Positions 35,297-43,751 of a stretch of 64,000 nucleotides of DNA are shown piece after piece. Within the stretch, counting starts at the first letter, position 1, and the number at the start of each line of letters is the position of its first letter. Source of the stretch: Chloroflexota bacterium (GTDB taxonomy: Bacteria; Chloroflexota; Anaerolineae; Aggregatilineales; Phototrophicaceae); assembly GCA_026708115.1 (NCBI GenBank), contig JAPOVL010000039.1, forward strand, positions 62,001 to 126,000, given 5' to 3'. The notes beneath the pieces are model-generated. The model did no database searches. It had not been told where the DNA came from and was given only the letters and a program-made list of their open reading frames with translations. Made by a program: the position numbers and the translations under genes.

Positions 35297-35317
35297 CGCG
35301 TACGATACTCGTACGCG
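35297..35317. promoter_or_regulatory. Perfect 21-base palindrome, candidate operator
   Basis: CGCGTACGA-TAC-TCGTACGCG: two 9-base arms, three-base centre, lying just downstream of the -10 candidate and upstream of the GGGGG ribosome site. It could be a repressor site or an RNA hairpin in the leader of the lipoprotein gene. It does not belong to the dispersed repeat families of this window. Confidence 0.5.
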
Positions 35318-35335
35318 ATATTTGGGGGCAATCTC

Positions 35336-35917
35336 TTGACGACGATCAGGCTCGCCTGCGCGCTGATGCTGATCTTGACAATCGTCGCGGCTTGCAGCGA
35401 CACCGGCAATACATCCACGGACGCACTGTCCGCGCAGCGCCTTTTGCCCAATCTGGCCGACTACACCGCGACCGATGTCGATACCACCATCGACGGCGCG
35501 TTCGCCGCAGTGGGCGGCGCTGCCCTGGTGGGCGGGCAAATCGGCATCACGGCTTTCGTCGCCAAAGCGGAACAGATATTGCAGTGCTTCCAGGATCGGG
35601 GGGCCCTCGCCGCCAAATTCTATTCCAAATCCCAGCCCGGTAACACAATTCCACAGGTAGGCGCTGTTCTGGTCATAAACCAGTCGCGCATCAATCAAGA
35701 GATGATTAACTGCGCGCTGGGCGGGCAGGAAGAATCCCTGTCGGCGCAAAGCCTGAATATCGAGCCTTGCGCCAGCGCGGGCACCATCACCTACGAAGGC
35801 GACACCATCAGCTTTGTCTACGCTGGTTCGCATCCTGATGTCTGCGCCTTGTACCAGTTGCATTTTGAAAATCTGGCGGAGCAATCGAGCGCGGGAACCG
35901 AGGCGCCGGGCAGCTAA
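35336..35917 (+). CDS. Putative lipoprotein
   Basis: Protein of 193 residues with a lipoprotein signal peptide: basic start MTTIRL, hydrophobic LACALMLILTIVAAC with Cys 20 as lipidation site, then a mature soluble domain. The mature part has conserved-looking pieces (CFQDRGALAAKFYSK, GAVLVINQSRINQEMINCALGG, IEPCASAGTITYEGDTISFVYAG) with four extra Cys but no family I recognise. Start is TTG at 35336 with GGGGGCA 8 bases before it. Secreted and membrane-tethered; function unknown. A hairpin and -10 candidate precede it (35278-35317). Confidence 0.75.
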   Translation: MTTIRLACALMLILTIVAACSDTGNTSTDALSAQRLLPNLADYTATDVDTTIDGAFAAVGGAALVGGQIGITAFVAKAEQILQCFQDRGALAAKFYSKSQPGNTIPQVGAVLVINQSRINQEMINCALGGQEESLSAQSLNIEPCASAGTITYEGDTISFVYAGSHPDVCALYQLHFENLAEQSSAGTEAPGS

Positions 35918-36027
35918 GTAGAACCAAGACAGTAATGAAAATCTTGAGGAAAAGATTTCGGGCGACATGTTTTTCACGACTAACTCGGAATTACTGGGGC
36001 GTTATGCGTAACTGACGGGAGGTAATT

Positions 36028-37113
36028 GTGAGCGAATTCAACGGTTTGGGATTGCATCTGGGCAATCTGTCGCGTCTGTCGTCGGCAAAATCGCGCTCGA
36101 TCAGCGCCGAGAACTTTGCTGGCGCCAAAGGCAAAGGCGGCATGGCGGACGAAGGGACAGGCAGCCAGGCCGCGCGCGACCTGGGCCATGGCTGGAAAGT
36201 CTCGCCATCCGTGCGCATCAAGGCCGGCGATACCTTCACCGTCGCCGACATCGACGGGCCGGGCGCCATCCAGCAAATCTGGATGACACCCACTGGCAAT
36301 TGGCGCTATTCGATTTTGCGCATCTACTGGGATGGCAACGAACAGCCCTCGGTAGAATGCCCGGTGGGCGACTTTTTCGCTGTTGGCTGGGGCGAGTACG
36401 CGCAGGTGACTTCGCTGCCGATCTGTGTTAATCCGGGCAGCGCCTTCAATTCATACTGGGAGATGCCCTTCCGCCGGCATTGCCGCATCACGATGAGCAA
36501 TATCGCCGAGGAGGACATGACGCTCTATTATCAGGTCAACTATACCTTGACCGATGTGCCCGAGGACGCCGCCTATTTTCACGCGCAGTTCCGCCGCAGG
36601 AATCCCTTGCCATACAAGGATGTCTACACCATCGTCGACGGCGTCCGCGGACGCGGACATTATGTCGGAACATACGTGGCCTGGGGCTCCAACAATAACG
36701 GCTGGTGGGGAGAGGGCGAAGTGAAGTTCTACCTCGACGGCGACGAATATCCCACGATCTGTGGCACCGGCACCGAAGATTATTTCTGCGGCTCCTATAA
36801 TTTTGATCCCAGCCCGCGCCATGACCAGGGGTACATCACCTACAGCACGCCCTACGCCGGTTTTCACCAGGTGATCCGATCCGATAACGATTACAGGTCG
36901 CAGCTAAGAATGGGCATGTACCGCTGGCACATCATGGACCCGATCCGTTTTGACCAAGACTTGCGCGTCACCATGCAAGCGCTGGGATGGGGTTACAATC
37001 GCCGCTATCTGCCCTTGCAGGACGACATCGCGTCGGTCGCATATTGGTATCAGACCTTGCCGCAAGCGCCATTCCCGCCCTTGCCCGAGCGCGACAAGCT
37101 GATGGTGATCTAA
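36028..37113 (+). CDS. GH172 (DUF2961) family glycoside hydrolase
   Basis: Protein of 361 residues from the DUF2961 family, now known to hold difructose-dianhydride I synthases/hydrolases and related exo-acting arabinofuranosidases (GH172). Typical pieces: SAENFAGAKGKGGMA early, DIDGPGAIQQIWMTP, WDGNEQPSVECPVGDFFA, CGTGTEDYFCGSYNF with an acidic catalytic residue region, and SQLRMGMYRWHIMDPIRFD. No signal peptide, so it acts inside the cell on imported oligosaccharide. GTG start at 36028 with GGAGGT-like site a few bases upstream. Convergent with the glycosyltransferase gene. Confidence 0.88.
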   Translation: MSEFNGLGLHLGNLSRLSSAKSRSISAENFAGAKGKGGMADEGTGSQAARDLGHGWKVSPSVRIKAGDTFTVADIDGPGAIQQIWMTPTGNWRYSILRIYWDGNEQPSVECPVGDFFAVGWGEYAQVTSLPICVNPGSAFNSYWEMPFRRHCRITMSNIAEEDMTLYYQVNYTLTDVPEDAAYFHAQFRRRNPLPYKDVYTIVDGVRGRGHYVGTYVAWGSNNNGWWGEGEVKFYLDGDEYPTICGTGTEDYFCGSYNFDPSPRHDQGYITYSTPYAGFHQVIRSDNDYRSQLRMGMYRWHIMDPIRFDQDLRVTMQALGWGYNRRYLPLQDDIASVAYWYQTLPQAPFPPLPERDKLMVI

Positions 37114-37116
37114 GCC

Positions 37117-38301
37117 TCAAGATTTCCGCGTCAGTTCGTCGTATAGTCGCTCATAACTTGCAGCTGTTTTCCCCCAGGTGTATTCGGCTTCGACCAATTC
37201 CCTCCCGCGGAGGGACAAGCGCTGACGCAGTTCCTCATCGCTTAGGACATGAAGCGCGGCAGCGGCAATGTCCCGCGCTTCGGCGATGATCGCCGACTGG
37301 CCATGTTCAACTGCGATACCGTCAAGACTTAGGGGCGTGGCCACAAGCGGTATGCCCATCGCCAGCGCTTCCAGCGCTTTGTTCTTCTGTCCGGCGCCCA
37401 CGCGCAAGGGACAGATAAATGCCGTCGCGCGCGCCAGGAATGGTTGCACTTCGGGAACGCGCCCGGTAACAAGGACACGGTTGTCAGCCAGGTTGAGCAT
37501 CCACTCGGGGGGATTGTTGCCGACCAGTTGCAGTTGCGCGCCCGGCATCTGCCGCCAGATCTCGGGCATGATTCGCTCAGTTAGCAGGCGCGCCGCGTCC
37601 TGATTTGGTCGATAGTCGAAGTTGCCTACGAAGAGCAGGGTCCCCCCGTCACGATTCTCGCCGTTCCAGGCGAACCGTCCCAGTTCGATGCCATTGGGAA
37701 TGACATCGACCGGCAGCCGGGGCCGCAGCGAAAGCAGCATATCCCGGTCTCTTTCGGCGATCACCACGGTGCGGTCGTAAGGGGCGTACATGAAGCCTTC
37801 GAAGCGGCGAACGACCGGCAGGCGCAACCTGGCGCTGAGTTGGCCCTGCTCCGCGGCGCTCTGCAAAAAGAGCGCGTGCGATTCGTAAGGTGTAATCAAG
37901 TTGGGCTTGTCTGCGAAAATCGGATGGTATTCGTAAACGCTGACCGATCCAAAACAGTGCACTATGTCGTAATCAAATCCCCGCACATATCGCTCGATCG
38001 CTCGCCACATTTCGGGGCTGAAACTGATGTCGGGGCTACTGGCGAAGCGCAGCGACGGATTGAGCAGACGCCGCAGGTAGGCTTGGCCGCTGCGGCGCGT
38101 TTCTCTTACCAGCTCAATATGCCGGAAGAAGTCGCGATATTCCGTGATCCATTGGGGGTCGTCGTCGCGGTCGTAAAGCGCAAGCAAGTCGATGATATGG
38201 CCACGACGGGACAGTTCCCGCGCCATGTGCCAGATAATGAGGCGGTCGCCAAAATGCAGCGGATAGGGCGGGCAGCGGGAAATCAGCAGAATCGTCTTCA
38301 T
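37117..38301 (-). CDS. Glycosyltransferase family 4-like
   Basis: Retaining GT-B glycosyltransferase of 394 residues. The N-terminal SRCPPYPLHFGDRLIIWHMARELSRRGH is typical of TIGR03087-like (exopolysaccharide/PEP-CTERM linked) enzymes; donor-binding domain signals are VIPNGIELGRF, LLFVGNFDYRPNQDAA, VTGRVPEVQPFLA and the EALAMGIPLVATPLSLDGI segment. Likely adds a sugar to a polysaccharide or lipid-linked precursor at the inner membrane face. No polymerase or export genes are next to it. Start ATG 38301 lies just upstream of the tRNA-Phe terminator region. Confidence 0.88.
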   Translation of the reverse strand: MKTILLISRCPPYPLHFGDRLIIWHMARELSRRGHIIDLLALYDRDDDPQWITEYRDFFRHIELVRETRRSGQAYLRRLLNPSLRFASSPDISFSPEMWRAIERYVRGFDYDIVHCFGSVSVYEYHPIFADKPNLITPYESHALFLQSAAEQGQLSARLRLPVVRRFEGFMYAPYDRTVVIAERDRDMLLSLRPRLPVDVIPNGIELGRFAWNGENRDGGTLLFVGNFDYRPNQDAARLLTERIMPEIWRQMPGAQLQLVGNNPPEWMLNLADNRVLVTGRVPEVQPFLARATAFICPLRVGAGQKNKALEALAMGIPLVATPLSLDGIAVEHGQSAIIAEARDIAAAALHVLSDEELRQRLSLRGRELVEAEYTWGKTAASYERLYDELTRKS

Positions 38302-38380
38302 AAGGCAGGCGTCGGACTGTCCATGACTCCCCTATCCTACCAATCACGAAATCCTCTTGAAAGCCTCCGCCATTCTTGCG

Positions 38381-38408
38381 AAAAGAAAAACTCATCGCGA
38401 GGATGAGT
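38381..38408 (-). terminator. Rho-independent terminator after tRNA-Phe
   Basis: On the minus strand: stem ACTCATC, loop CTCGC, stem GATGAGT (38390-38408) followed by TTTTCTTTT (38381-38389). Placed 8 bases after the 3' end of the tRNA. Confidence 0.8.
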
Positions 38409-38415
38409 CCTAAGG

Positions 38416-38488
38416 TGCCGAGACCCAGACTTGAACTGGGGACATCAGCATTTTCAGTGCCGCGCTCTACCAACTGAGCTATCTCGGC
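38416..38488 (-). tRNA. tRNA-Phe (anticodon GAA)
   Basis: Cloverleaf on the minus strand: acceptor GCCGAGA/TCTCGGC with discriminator A, D-arm GCTC...GAGC, anticodon stem CGGCA/TGCTG with loop CTGAAAA carrying GAA, variable ATGTC, and T-arm CCCAG-TTCAAGT-CTGGG. 3' CCA is not encoded in the gene. Followed by a strong terminator. Confidence 0.96.
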
Positions 38489-38581
38489 ATCTCATCGTGA
38501 AATGAGAAGCTGAAGTGTAGTAGTCCGGACGCTGGATGTCAAGGACAAAGTGAGAATGGAGGAGCGGGGATTCAGTTCCCG

Positions 38582-39436
38582 TCATTGGGAAAGGACCGCG
38601 CGCAGCCAGGACCGGATCAACGCGCCGGTTTCGTCTGGCGCCGACTGCGGGAAAAGGTGCCCCTGCCCTTCAATCACCCTTATAGTCGCCGACGGCACAA
38701 GGCGCCGTACAGCCTCTTGATCCGATTGCTCGAAGGTATCACTCGCGCCGCCACGGACGATCAACGTTGGCAACAGGCCCTCCAGCGCCGGCAAATCCTC
38801 CCAGATTCGCTGATAAACCGTGGAATAGTAGTAGACTTCCCATTCAACAGACCAGGCCAGTTCGTAGCCGCCCTTGTTCGAGCGTTCCCTTAAGCCATGG
38901 TCAACGTACAAACGCAGCGCTTCATCCGACCAATCAGCAAAATGAGGCCGGTTTCGAAAACGGGTGAAAGCCAGATCCCTGCTCTCGAAGAGGCGTCGAC
39001 GCCGCAAGGCGCCCTTTACCAGCGGCGTTTGATCAAGCGCATCATGTTCCGTCGCCATTTTCAGCCAATCCAGCCGTTCCTGCGACAAAATCGTGGGATC
39101 GAGCATGACCAGCGCTCGGAAGCGATCAGGTTCTTTGATGGCGGCCAGCAGCGAAGCGGTACCACCGAAAGAATGCCCGATCAGTACAATATCGCGCATA
39201 TTCCACGCGTCAAATGCGCTCAGCAGGTCATCCGCCAGATCACCCCATTCTCGCAATTCCCGCGGCGGCGTCTGATCGCCCCAGAGCGCGCGCGGCGGGA
39301 AACAGACCGCGCGATAGCGATCCGTCAAAGCACGCAGCATAGGCCCGTAAGTTTGTGGAGGAAAGCTATTGGCGGGGGCGATGTGTATGAGGGCTGCGTC
39401 CGCCGGCCCGCCCAATTCGAGCAGTCTCTGTGGCAC
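38582..39436 (-). CDS. Alpha/beta hydrolase
   Basis: Soluble hydrolase of 284 residues. IGHSFGG near residue 87 is the nucleophile elbow, LMLDPTI follows as the acid strand, and the catalytic His lies in GQGHLFPQS near residue 255. HIAPANSFPPQTY at the start is the oxyanion-strand region. The fold is a general esterase/epoxide hydrolase/lactonase one and substrate cannot be assigned. The gene stands alone on the minus strand, divergent from the DUF2304 gene. Confidence 0.85.
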   Translation of the reverse strand: MPQRLLELGGPADAALIHIAPANSFPPQTYGPMLRALTDRYRAVCFPPRALWGDQTPPRELREWGDLADDLLSAFDAWNMRDIVLIGHSFGGTASLLAAIKEPDRFRALVMLDPTILSQERLDWLKMATEHDALDQTPLVKGALRRRRLFESRDLAFTRFRNRPHFADWSDEALRLYVDHGLRERSNKGGYELAWSVEWEVYYYSTVYQRIWEDLPALEGLLPTLIVRGGASDTFEQSDQEAVRRLVPSATIRVIEGQGHLFPQSAPDETGALIRSWLRAVLSQ

Positions 39437-39511
39437 GTTTTACACCTTTGTAAGCGCAAAATTGTAAGCTACATTTTGAATTGCTCAAGTGAGCTGAAGG
39501 GGAGACAGAAC

Positions 39512-39892
39512 ATGATTGACCGCTCCATATTGTTTGCAGTCGGCGCCTCGCTGGTCGCGCTCGTTGTGGTACTGGAACTGGTGCGGCGGCGGCGCTTGCG
39601 CGAGGAATACTCGCTTTTGTGGCTGGCGACAGCCATCGTGATGCTCGTCGTCGGCGTCTGGCGCGATCTCTTGCATAGCCTGGCCGACCTGGTCAATATC
39701 GAATACCCGCCGAACCTGCTTTTCTTGCTGGCGGCCTTGTTCCTGCTTTTCATCCAGCTCTATTTCTCTACAGTTATCACCAAGCTGACACAAGAAAACA
39801 AAGAGATCGCGCAACAGCTCGCGCTGCTACGGTACGAGGTTGGGCATATGCGCAGGGAGCGCGCTGATGGCGGCGACGATGACTCCGATTAA
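39512..39892 (+). CDS. DUF2304 membrane protein
   Basis: Membrane protein of 126 residues: helices at about 4-21, 33-52 and 68-90, then a coiled-coil stretch (TKLTQENKEIAQQLALLRYEVGHM) and an acidic tail. The segment RREEYSLLWLATAIVMLVV and later SVITKLTQENKEIAQQLALL match DUF2304, found beside polysaccharide genes. Start at ATG 39512 is supported by AAGGGGAG 8 bases before it; the much longer open frame upstream is an accidental shadow. Its last 66 bases run over the end of the rhomboid gene on the opposite strand. Confidence 0.85.
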   Translation: MIDRSILFAVGASLVALVVVLELVRRRRLREEYSLLWLATAIVMLVVGVWRDLLHSLADLVNIEYPPNLLFLLAALFLLFIQLYFSTVITKLTQENKEIAQQLALLRYEVGHMRRERADGGDDDSD

Positions 39893-40669
39893 GACAAAAA
39901 CATAGATGACCAGTTCCGGCAGACGCAAGCGGGTGGGATTGGTATCGGAACGCGCGAACTCCCTCATGCTGCGCGGCGGAATCGCCGGTCGGCTCAGGCG
40001 CGGCGCGATCCGCCAGGCGAGCGCGAACCCGCCAATAACCCCGCCGATATGCCCCCAATTGTCAATGCGCGATCCCGGAAAAAAGCCGATGACGAGGTTC
40101 ATGCCGATCAAAAAGAGCATATGGCGCAAGCGCCCTTTCACATTGGCATAGACGCCCCGGTGCTGATAAAGATGAACCGCTTCGGCCGCGAATAGCGCGA
40201 AGACCGCGCCCGATGCCCCAACCGATGGCGAGAGCGGATCCCCCAGAGCCAGGCTCAAGGCCGACCCCGTTAAGCCGCCAAGGAAATAGATCAACGAAAA
40301 GCGCAACCGGCCAAAGATCGGTTCTACGGTACTGCCGACGATGTACAAGGCATACATGTTAAAGAGCACGTGGGCCAGCCCGCCGTGCAAGAACATGGCG
40401 GTGAACAGGCGATAGACCTGCCCTTGATAGACGACAAGCGGCGGGAACAAAGCGCCGTGTATCATGAACTGGCGTTCGATCTCGGCGGATAGCATCATGG
40501 CGGCGAAGATCAGGACATTAATCGCCACCAATACCAGCGTCAGCCTTGGCTGATCTTCGGGCGGGCGGCGGACGCGCTTTCTACCGCCGCTTGTCGCGGA
40601 AACCGGAAGGCGCTCTTGCCCTTTTGGTTTTTCGTACAAGGGATGTTCGTTATCGGGAGGAGCGGACAT
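39827..40669 (-). CDS. Rhomboid-family intramembrane serine protease
   Basis: Six-helix membrane protease of 280 residues that cuts other membrane proteins inside the bilayer. The catalytic Ser is in VGASGAVFALFAAEAVHLY near residue 153 and the catalytic His in HIGGVIGGFAL near residue 210. FLHGGLAHVLFNMYALYIVG holds the conserved His/Asn oxyanion region. The N-terminal 45 residues are cytosolic, basic and proline-rich (RKRVRRPPEDQPR). A seventh hydrophobic stretch (YVFVLIGVIVAAISALP) ends the protein. Its 3' end overlaps the DUF2304 gene end on the other strand by 66 bases. Confidence 0.92.
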   Translation of the reverse strand: MSAPPDNEHPLYEKPKGQERLPVSATSGGRKRVRRPPEDQPRLTLVLVAINVLIFAAMMLSAEIERQFMIHGALFPPLVVYQGQVYRLFTAMFLHGGLAHVLFNMYALYIVGSTVEPIFGRLRFSLIYFLGGLTGSALSLALGDPLSPSVGASGAVFALFAAEAVHLYQHRGVYANVKGRLRHMLFLIGMNLVIGFFPGSRIDNWGHIGGVIGGFALAWRIAPRLSRPAIPPRSMREFARSDTNPTRLRLPELVIYVFVLIGVIVAAISALPAHMPNLVP

Positions 40670-40763
40670 GAGACGGTCTCACTTTTGTATGAACAGCCCT
40701 ATGATATGCCAAAAGCTTTATTTGTATATTGGCATTCCAGCCATTAGATTCGACGCACCCGCA

Positions 40764-40817
40764 CAGCGATCGGCAAAACATTGTGATAAACATGAAAAAA
40801 CTGCAACATTTTGTGAT
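40764..40817. promoter_or_regulatory. Direct repeats AACATT(TT)GTGATA
   Basis: Two related 14-16-base words, AACATTGTGATAA and AACATTTTGTGATAT, about 30 bases apart in the 221-base gap 40670-40890, upstream of the 145-residue hypothetical gene. Possible regulator-binding sites; no other gene or repeat is seen in this gap. Confidence 0.35.
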
Positions 40818-40890
40818 ATGCTTATTCTATATTCACGTCTTTGACCATATAATGGTTTAGGCGTAGGTATGAGACAGGATATATGGGCAG

Positions 40891-41328
40891 ATGTTGAAGA
40901 ACAAAATTGCGGACATGATGATCGTCCCGGACCGGACCTACTGCGAGATGCACGAAGAGGGCGACGCCTGTGACGTGATAGTGCAGATGGAAGATGGCGC
41001 CATGTACACGGCGCTGTTTGCCACGATATCCTATATCCACCGCCAGATGGATTTGACCTTGATGGTGACGGAGTCCATTCCAGAGACGCCGCCCGTCCGT
41101 TACGCCGTGGTCGATACGCCGCATATCATCGTTGACGAGCTGGAGCGCTCCATTATTGAGGACACCATCGACAACCTGGTGGCCCAAGACGTCTTCGAGA
41201 GTCTTTTCACGCGCGTCACCAGAGACGCCGACGCCGACAACCAGCGAACTAGCAGCGACGGTGAGCGCGCCACGCAAGAAATAGCGGCCGCCGTCATTGA
41301 AGAAGTGCTGGTGGTGGTCGGCGACTAG
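40891..41328 (+). CDS. Hypothetical protein
   Basis: Soluble acidic protein of 145 residues without signal peptide or membrane segment. Notable parts are PDRTYCEMHEEGDACDVIVQ, a middle beta-rich region (DGAMYTALFATISYIHRQMDLTLMVTES) and a C-terminal acidic helical tail rich in Glu, Asp and Ala. No family recognised. It has no neighbour on the same strand closer than the following thrS gene (195 bases away). A gene because of its good start context (AGATG after GGGC) and conserved-looking codon use; function unknown. Confidence 0.6.
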   Translation: MLKNKIADMMIVPDRTYCEMHEEGDACDVIVQMEDGAMYTALFATISYIHRQMDLTLMVTESIPETPPVRYAVVDTPHIIVDELERSIIEDTIDNLVAQDVFESLFTRVTRDADADNQRTSSDGERATQEIAAAVIEEVLVVVGD

Positions 41329-41405
41329 GCTGATCCGTCGTCCCTAGCCCGCCAACACCGCCGCCCCGAACAGGCCTGCCCGTTTAGGTTTTCCACTTTC
41401 TCCGC

Positions 41406-41468
41406 TATAATTTTCCGCGGCTCACCGTCCAAAGCCTCGACAGGCTCTTGACGCCAATCCGCTTGGCG
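41406..41468 (+). promoter_or_regulatory. Candidate -10 box and two leader hairpins of thrS
   Basis: TATAAT (41406-41411) is followed, before the thrS ATG at 41524, by two perfect small hairpins: AGCCTCGACAGGCT (41433-41446) and CGCCAATCCGCTTGGCG (41452-41468). A T-box (no conserved antiterminator sequence) is not seen. GAGG sits 8 bases before the ATG. Confidence 0.4.
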
Positions 41469-41523
41469 GAAGAGCGCATTCGACTCCAGAGCGCGACAAG
41501 ATACAAATGACCGAGGAATATCC

Positions 41524-43335
41524 ATGTCCGACCAACGTTATGAAGACAGTCAACTCTACAAGATTCGCCATTCGGCTGCCCATGTGATGGCAGAGGCCAT
41601 GCTGGAACGTTTCCCCGAAGCCAAGATCGCCATCGGCCCGCCTATAGAAGACGGCTTCTACTACGATTTCGATCTGCCGACCGCCATCAATGATGAGGAT
41701 ATCAAATGGGTCGAGAAGCGCATGAAAAAGCTGCTGGCGCAAAGTCACAGATTTACCCTCCACGAGGTCACGCCGGCGCAAGCGCGCGAAATCTTCCACG
41801 ACCAGCCCTACAAGCTGGAACTGATCGATGATCTGGTCAATGGCCGGCTGGACGACAACGGCGGTCCGATTGCCGCTCCGGCGGAGAAACTGACAATTTA
41901 CACGCAGAGCAACTTCACCGATCTCTGCCGCGGCCCCCACGTCGAAAGTACCAAAGAGATCAATCCCAAAGCCGTCAGCATATCGCTGCGGCGGCCCGCC
42001 GGTGCCTACTGGCGCGGGGACGAGAAGCGACAGCAACTGACGCGGATCTACGGCACCGCCTGGCAGACGCCGGAGGAACTGCGCGACTATCGCGCGCGGC
42101 TGGAAGAAGCCATCAAGCGCGATCACCGCGTCCTGGGCGAAAAGCTTGATCTCTTCGTGATCGACCCCATGGTCGGCAAGGGTCTGCCGCTATGGCTGCC
42201 CAATGGCGCGGTCCTGCGCGACACGCTGGAGCGCTGGCTGCGCGAGATTCAGATTGAGCGCGGCTATCTGCCGGTGGTCACGCCGCACCTGGGCAATATC
42301 GAGCTATACAAGACCTCCGGGCATTACCCCTATTACGCCGACAGCCAGTACAGTCCCATTGATGTCGACGGAGACGAGTTCCTGCTGCGACCGATGAATT
42401 GCCCGCATCATTGCCGCATTTACAGCAGCCAGCCACGTTCCTATCGGGATTTGCCGCTGCGCTATGCCGAATTCGGCACGGTGTATCGCTATGAGCAGTC
42501 GGGCGAGTTGCGCGGCCTGACCCGCGTTCGCGGCTTCACCGTGGATGACGCGCATCTTTTCGTCCGTCCCGATCAATTGCTGGGCGAATTCATGGCCGTC
42601 GTCAAGCTGATCCAGCACGTCTTCGGCTCCTTGGGCATGACAGATTTCCGCGCGCGCATTGGCACGCGCGACGCCGACAGCGACAAATATGTCGGGGACA
42701 ACCAATTGTGGGAAGAGGCGACCGCGGCGATCGTCTCGGCATGCGAGACGCTGGGACTCGATTACCACATTGAAGAGGGAGAGGCCGCCTTCTATGGACC
42801 CAAGCTCGATTTCATCGTGCGCGATGTCTTGAAGCGCGAGTGGCAATTGGGCACCGTGCAGGTCGATTACAATCTGCCGGACCGCTTCGACCTGGAATAT
42901 GTCGACAGCGACAACGAACGCAAGCGCCCGGTCATGATCCATCGCGCGCCCTTCGGCAGCCTGGAGCGCTTCATCGGCATCTTGATCGAGCATTTCGCCG
43001 GGGCCTTCCCGGCCTGGCTGGCGCCGGTTCAAGCGGTCATCATCCCGATCCGCGAGAGCCACAACGACTACGCGGTCGAGGTTGAAGACCTGCTCAAGAC
43101 ACGTGGCATGCGCGTAAAGGCCGATTTGCAAAACCGCAATATGCGCTCCAAGATCAAGCAGCACCGGCGGATGAACATTCCCTGGCTGCTGATCGTCGGC
43201 GACCGCGATATCGAGAACCGCACCGTCAGCGTGCGTTTGCGGGGCGATGAAGATTTGGGGGCGATGGCACTGGCGGAATTTGTCGGGGGCGCGCGGGAGC
43301 GGATCGACAGTTATTCGCAGGAGCTTGGGCTGTAG
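41524..43335 (+). CDS. thrS: Threonyl-tRNA synthetase, form without TGS domain
   Basis: Charges tRNA-Thr in the cytosol. The protein (603 residues) begins directly with the editing domain (HSAAHVMAEAM, the HxxxH site, and later LCRGPHV with a Cys ligand of the editing site), then has the class II catalytic core (motif 2 RYEQSGELRGLTRVRGF, motif 3 HRAPFGSLERFIGILIEH, and zinc-site MNCPHHC near residue 295) and ends with an anticodon-binding domain (VIIPIRESHNDYAV). The usual N-terminal TGS domain of about 60 residues is absent; this shorter form occurs naturally. Leader hairpins may control it. Confidence 0.96.
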   Translation: MSDQRYEDSQLYKIRHSAAHVMAEAMLERFPEAKIAIGPPIEDGFYYDFDLPTAINDEDIKWVEKRMKKLLAQSHRFTLHEVTPAQAREIFHDQPYKLELIDDLVNGRLDDNGGPIAAPAEKLTIYTQSNFTDLCRGPHVESTKEINPKAVSISLRRPAGAYWRGDEKRQQLTRIYGTAWQTPEELRDYRARLEEAIKRDHRVLGEKLDLFVIDPMVGKGLPLWLPNGAVLRDTLERWLREIQIERGYLPVVTPHLGNIELYKTSGHYPYYADSQYSPIDVDGDEFLLRPMNCPHHCRIYSSQPRSYRDLPLRYAEFGTVYRYEQSGELRGLTRVRGFTVDDAHLFVRPDQLLGEFMAVVKLIQHVFGSLGMTDFRARIGTRDADSDKYVGDNQLWEEATAAIVSACETLGLDYHIEEGEAAFYGPKLDFIVRDVLKREWQLGTVQVDYNLPDRFDLEYVDSDNERKRPVMIHRAPFGSLERFIGILIEHFAGAFPAWLAPVQAVIIPIRESHNDYAVEVEDLLKTRGMRVKADLQNRNMRSKIKQHRRMNIPWLLIVGDRDIENRTVSVRLRGDEDLGAMALAEFVGGARERIDSYSQELGL

Positions 43336-43400
43336 GATTTTCTCTGTTTCCAACGACAACAAATCGGGACAACGGATTTCGCGAAGTCGACGCAGGTTTC

Positions 43401-43751
43401 TCAGTTGCCTGAGAGTCGACGTTCTACATCCTTTAGAAGTTCGGCAATTTCACTGTCGCTGATGTTTTCTTGTTCCGTCTTCGCGTAGACAGAAATCATG
43501 GTCGCTTGATCGGGCGGGTGGATGCAATAAATGAAACGATAACCCTTTCGTGCCCCGCCGGGTACTGCTCTGTTTTGTCGTCTAGCCTTGTAAACAACAC
43601 CTTCAAAGCCCGGTATCGCATTGCCGGGCATTTCACCTCGTTTGATGTCCTCGGTAAGCAAATAGGACTGCTCCAAAGCAGTCCGGTATTTCTTTTCCAA
43701 TCGTTTAAGCTGTCGTTTGTATCGTTGAAGGCTATGGACGGATATCCGCAT
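43401..43751 (-). CDS. RelE/ParE-type toxin
   Basis: Small basic protein of 116 residues with features of the RelE/ParE fold: a helical start (SLQRYKRQLKRLEKKYR), a central beta part (GFEGVVYKARRQNRAVPGGARKGYRFIYCIHP) and the C-terminal YAKTEQENISDSEIAELLKDVE, a common ending in RelE-like toxins of Cyanobacteria and Chloroflexota. Such toxins cut mRNA on the ribosome or poison gyrase. Its start lies inside the end of the antitoxin gene (20-base overlap), so it is made after the antitoxin from one transcript. Confidence 0.75.
   Translation of the reverse strand: MRISVHSLQRYKRQLKRLEKKYRTALEQSYLLTEDIKRGEMPGNAIPGFEGVVYKARRQNRAVPGGARKGYRFIYCIHPPDQATMISVYAKTEQENISDSEIAELLKDVERRLSGN

Noticed and set aside
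35273..35977. Minus-strand frame of 234 codons over the lipoprotein gene
   Set aside because: Shadow of the lipoprotein gene; Arg/Gln-rich reading typical of an antisense frame.
38897..39511. Upstream extension of the DUF2304 gene to 331 residues
   Set aside because: The extension is the antisense of the hydrolase gene; a good ribosome site directly precedes ATG 39512.
41329..41523. T-box riboswitch before thrS
   Set aside because: The conserved T-box antiterminator sequence and a specifier loop are not visible.
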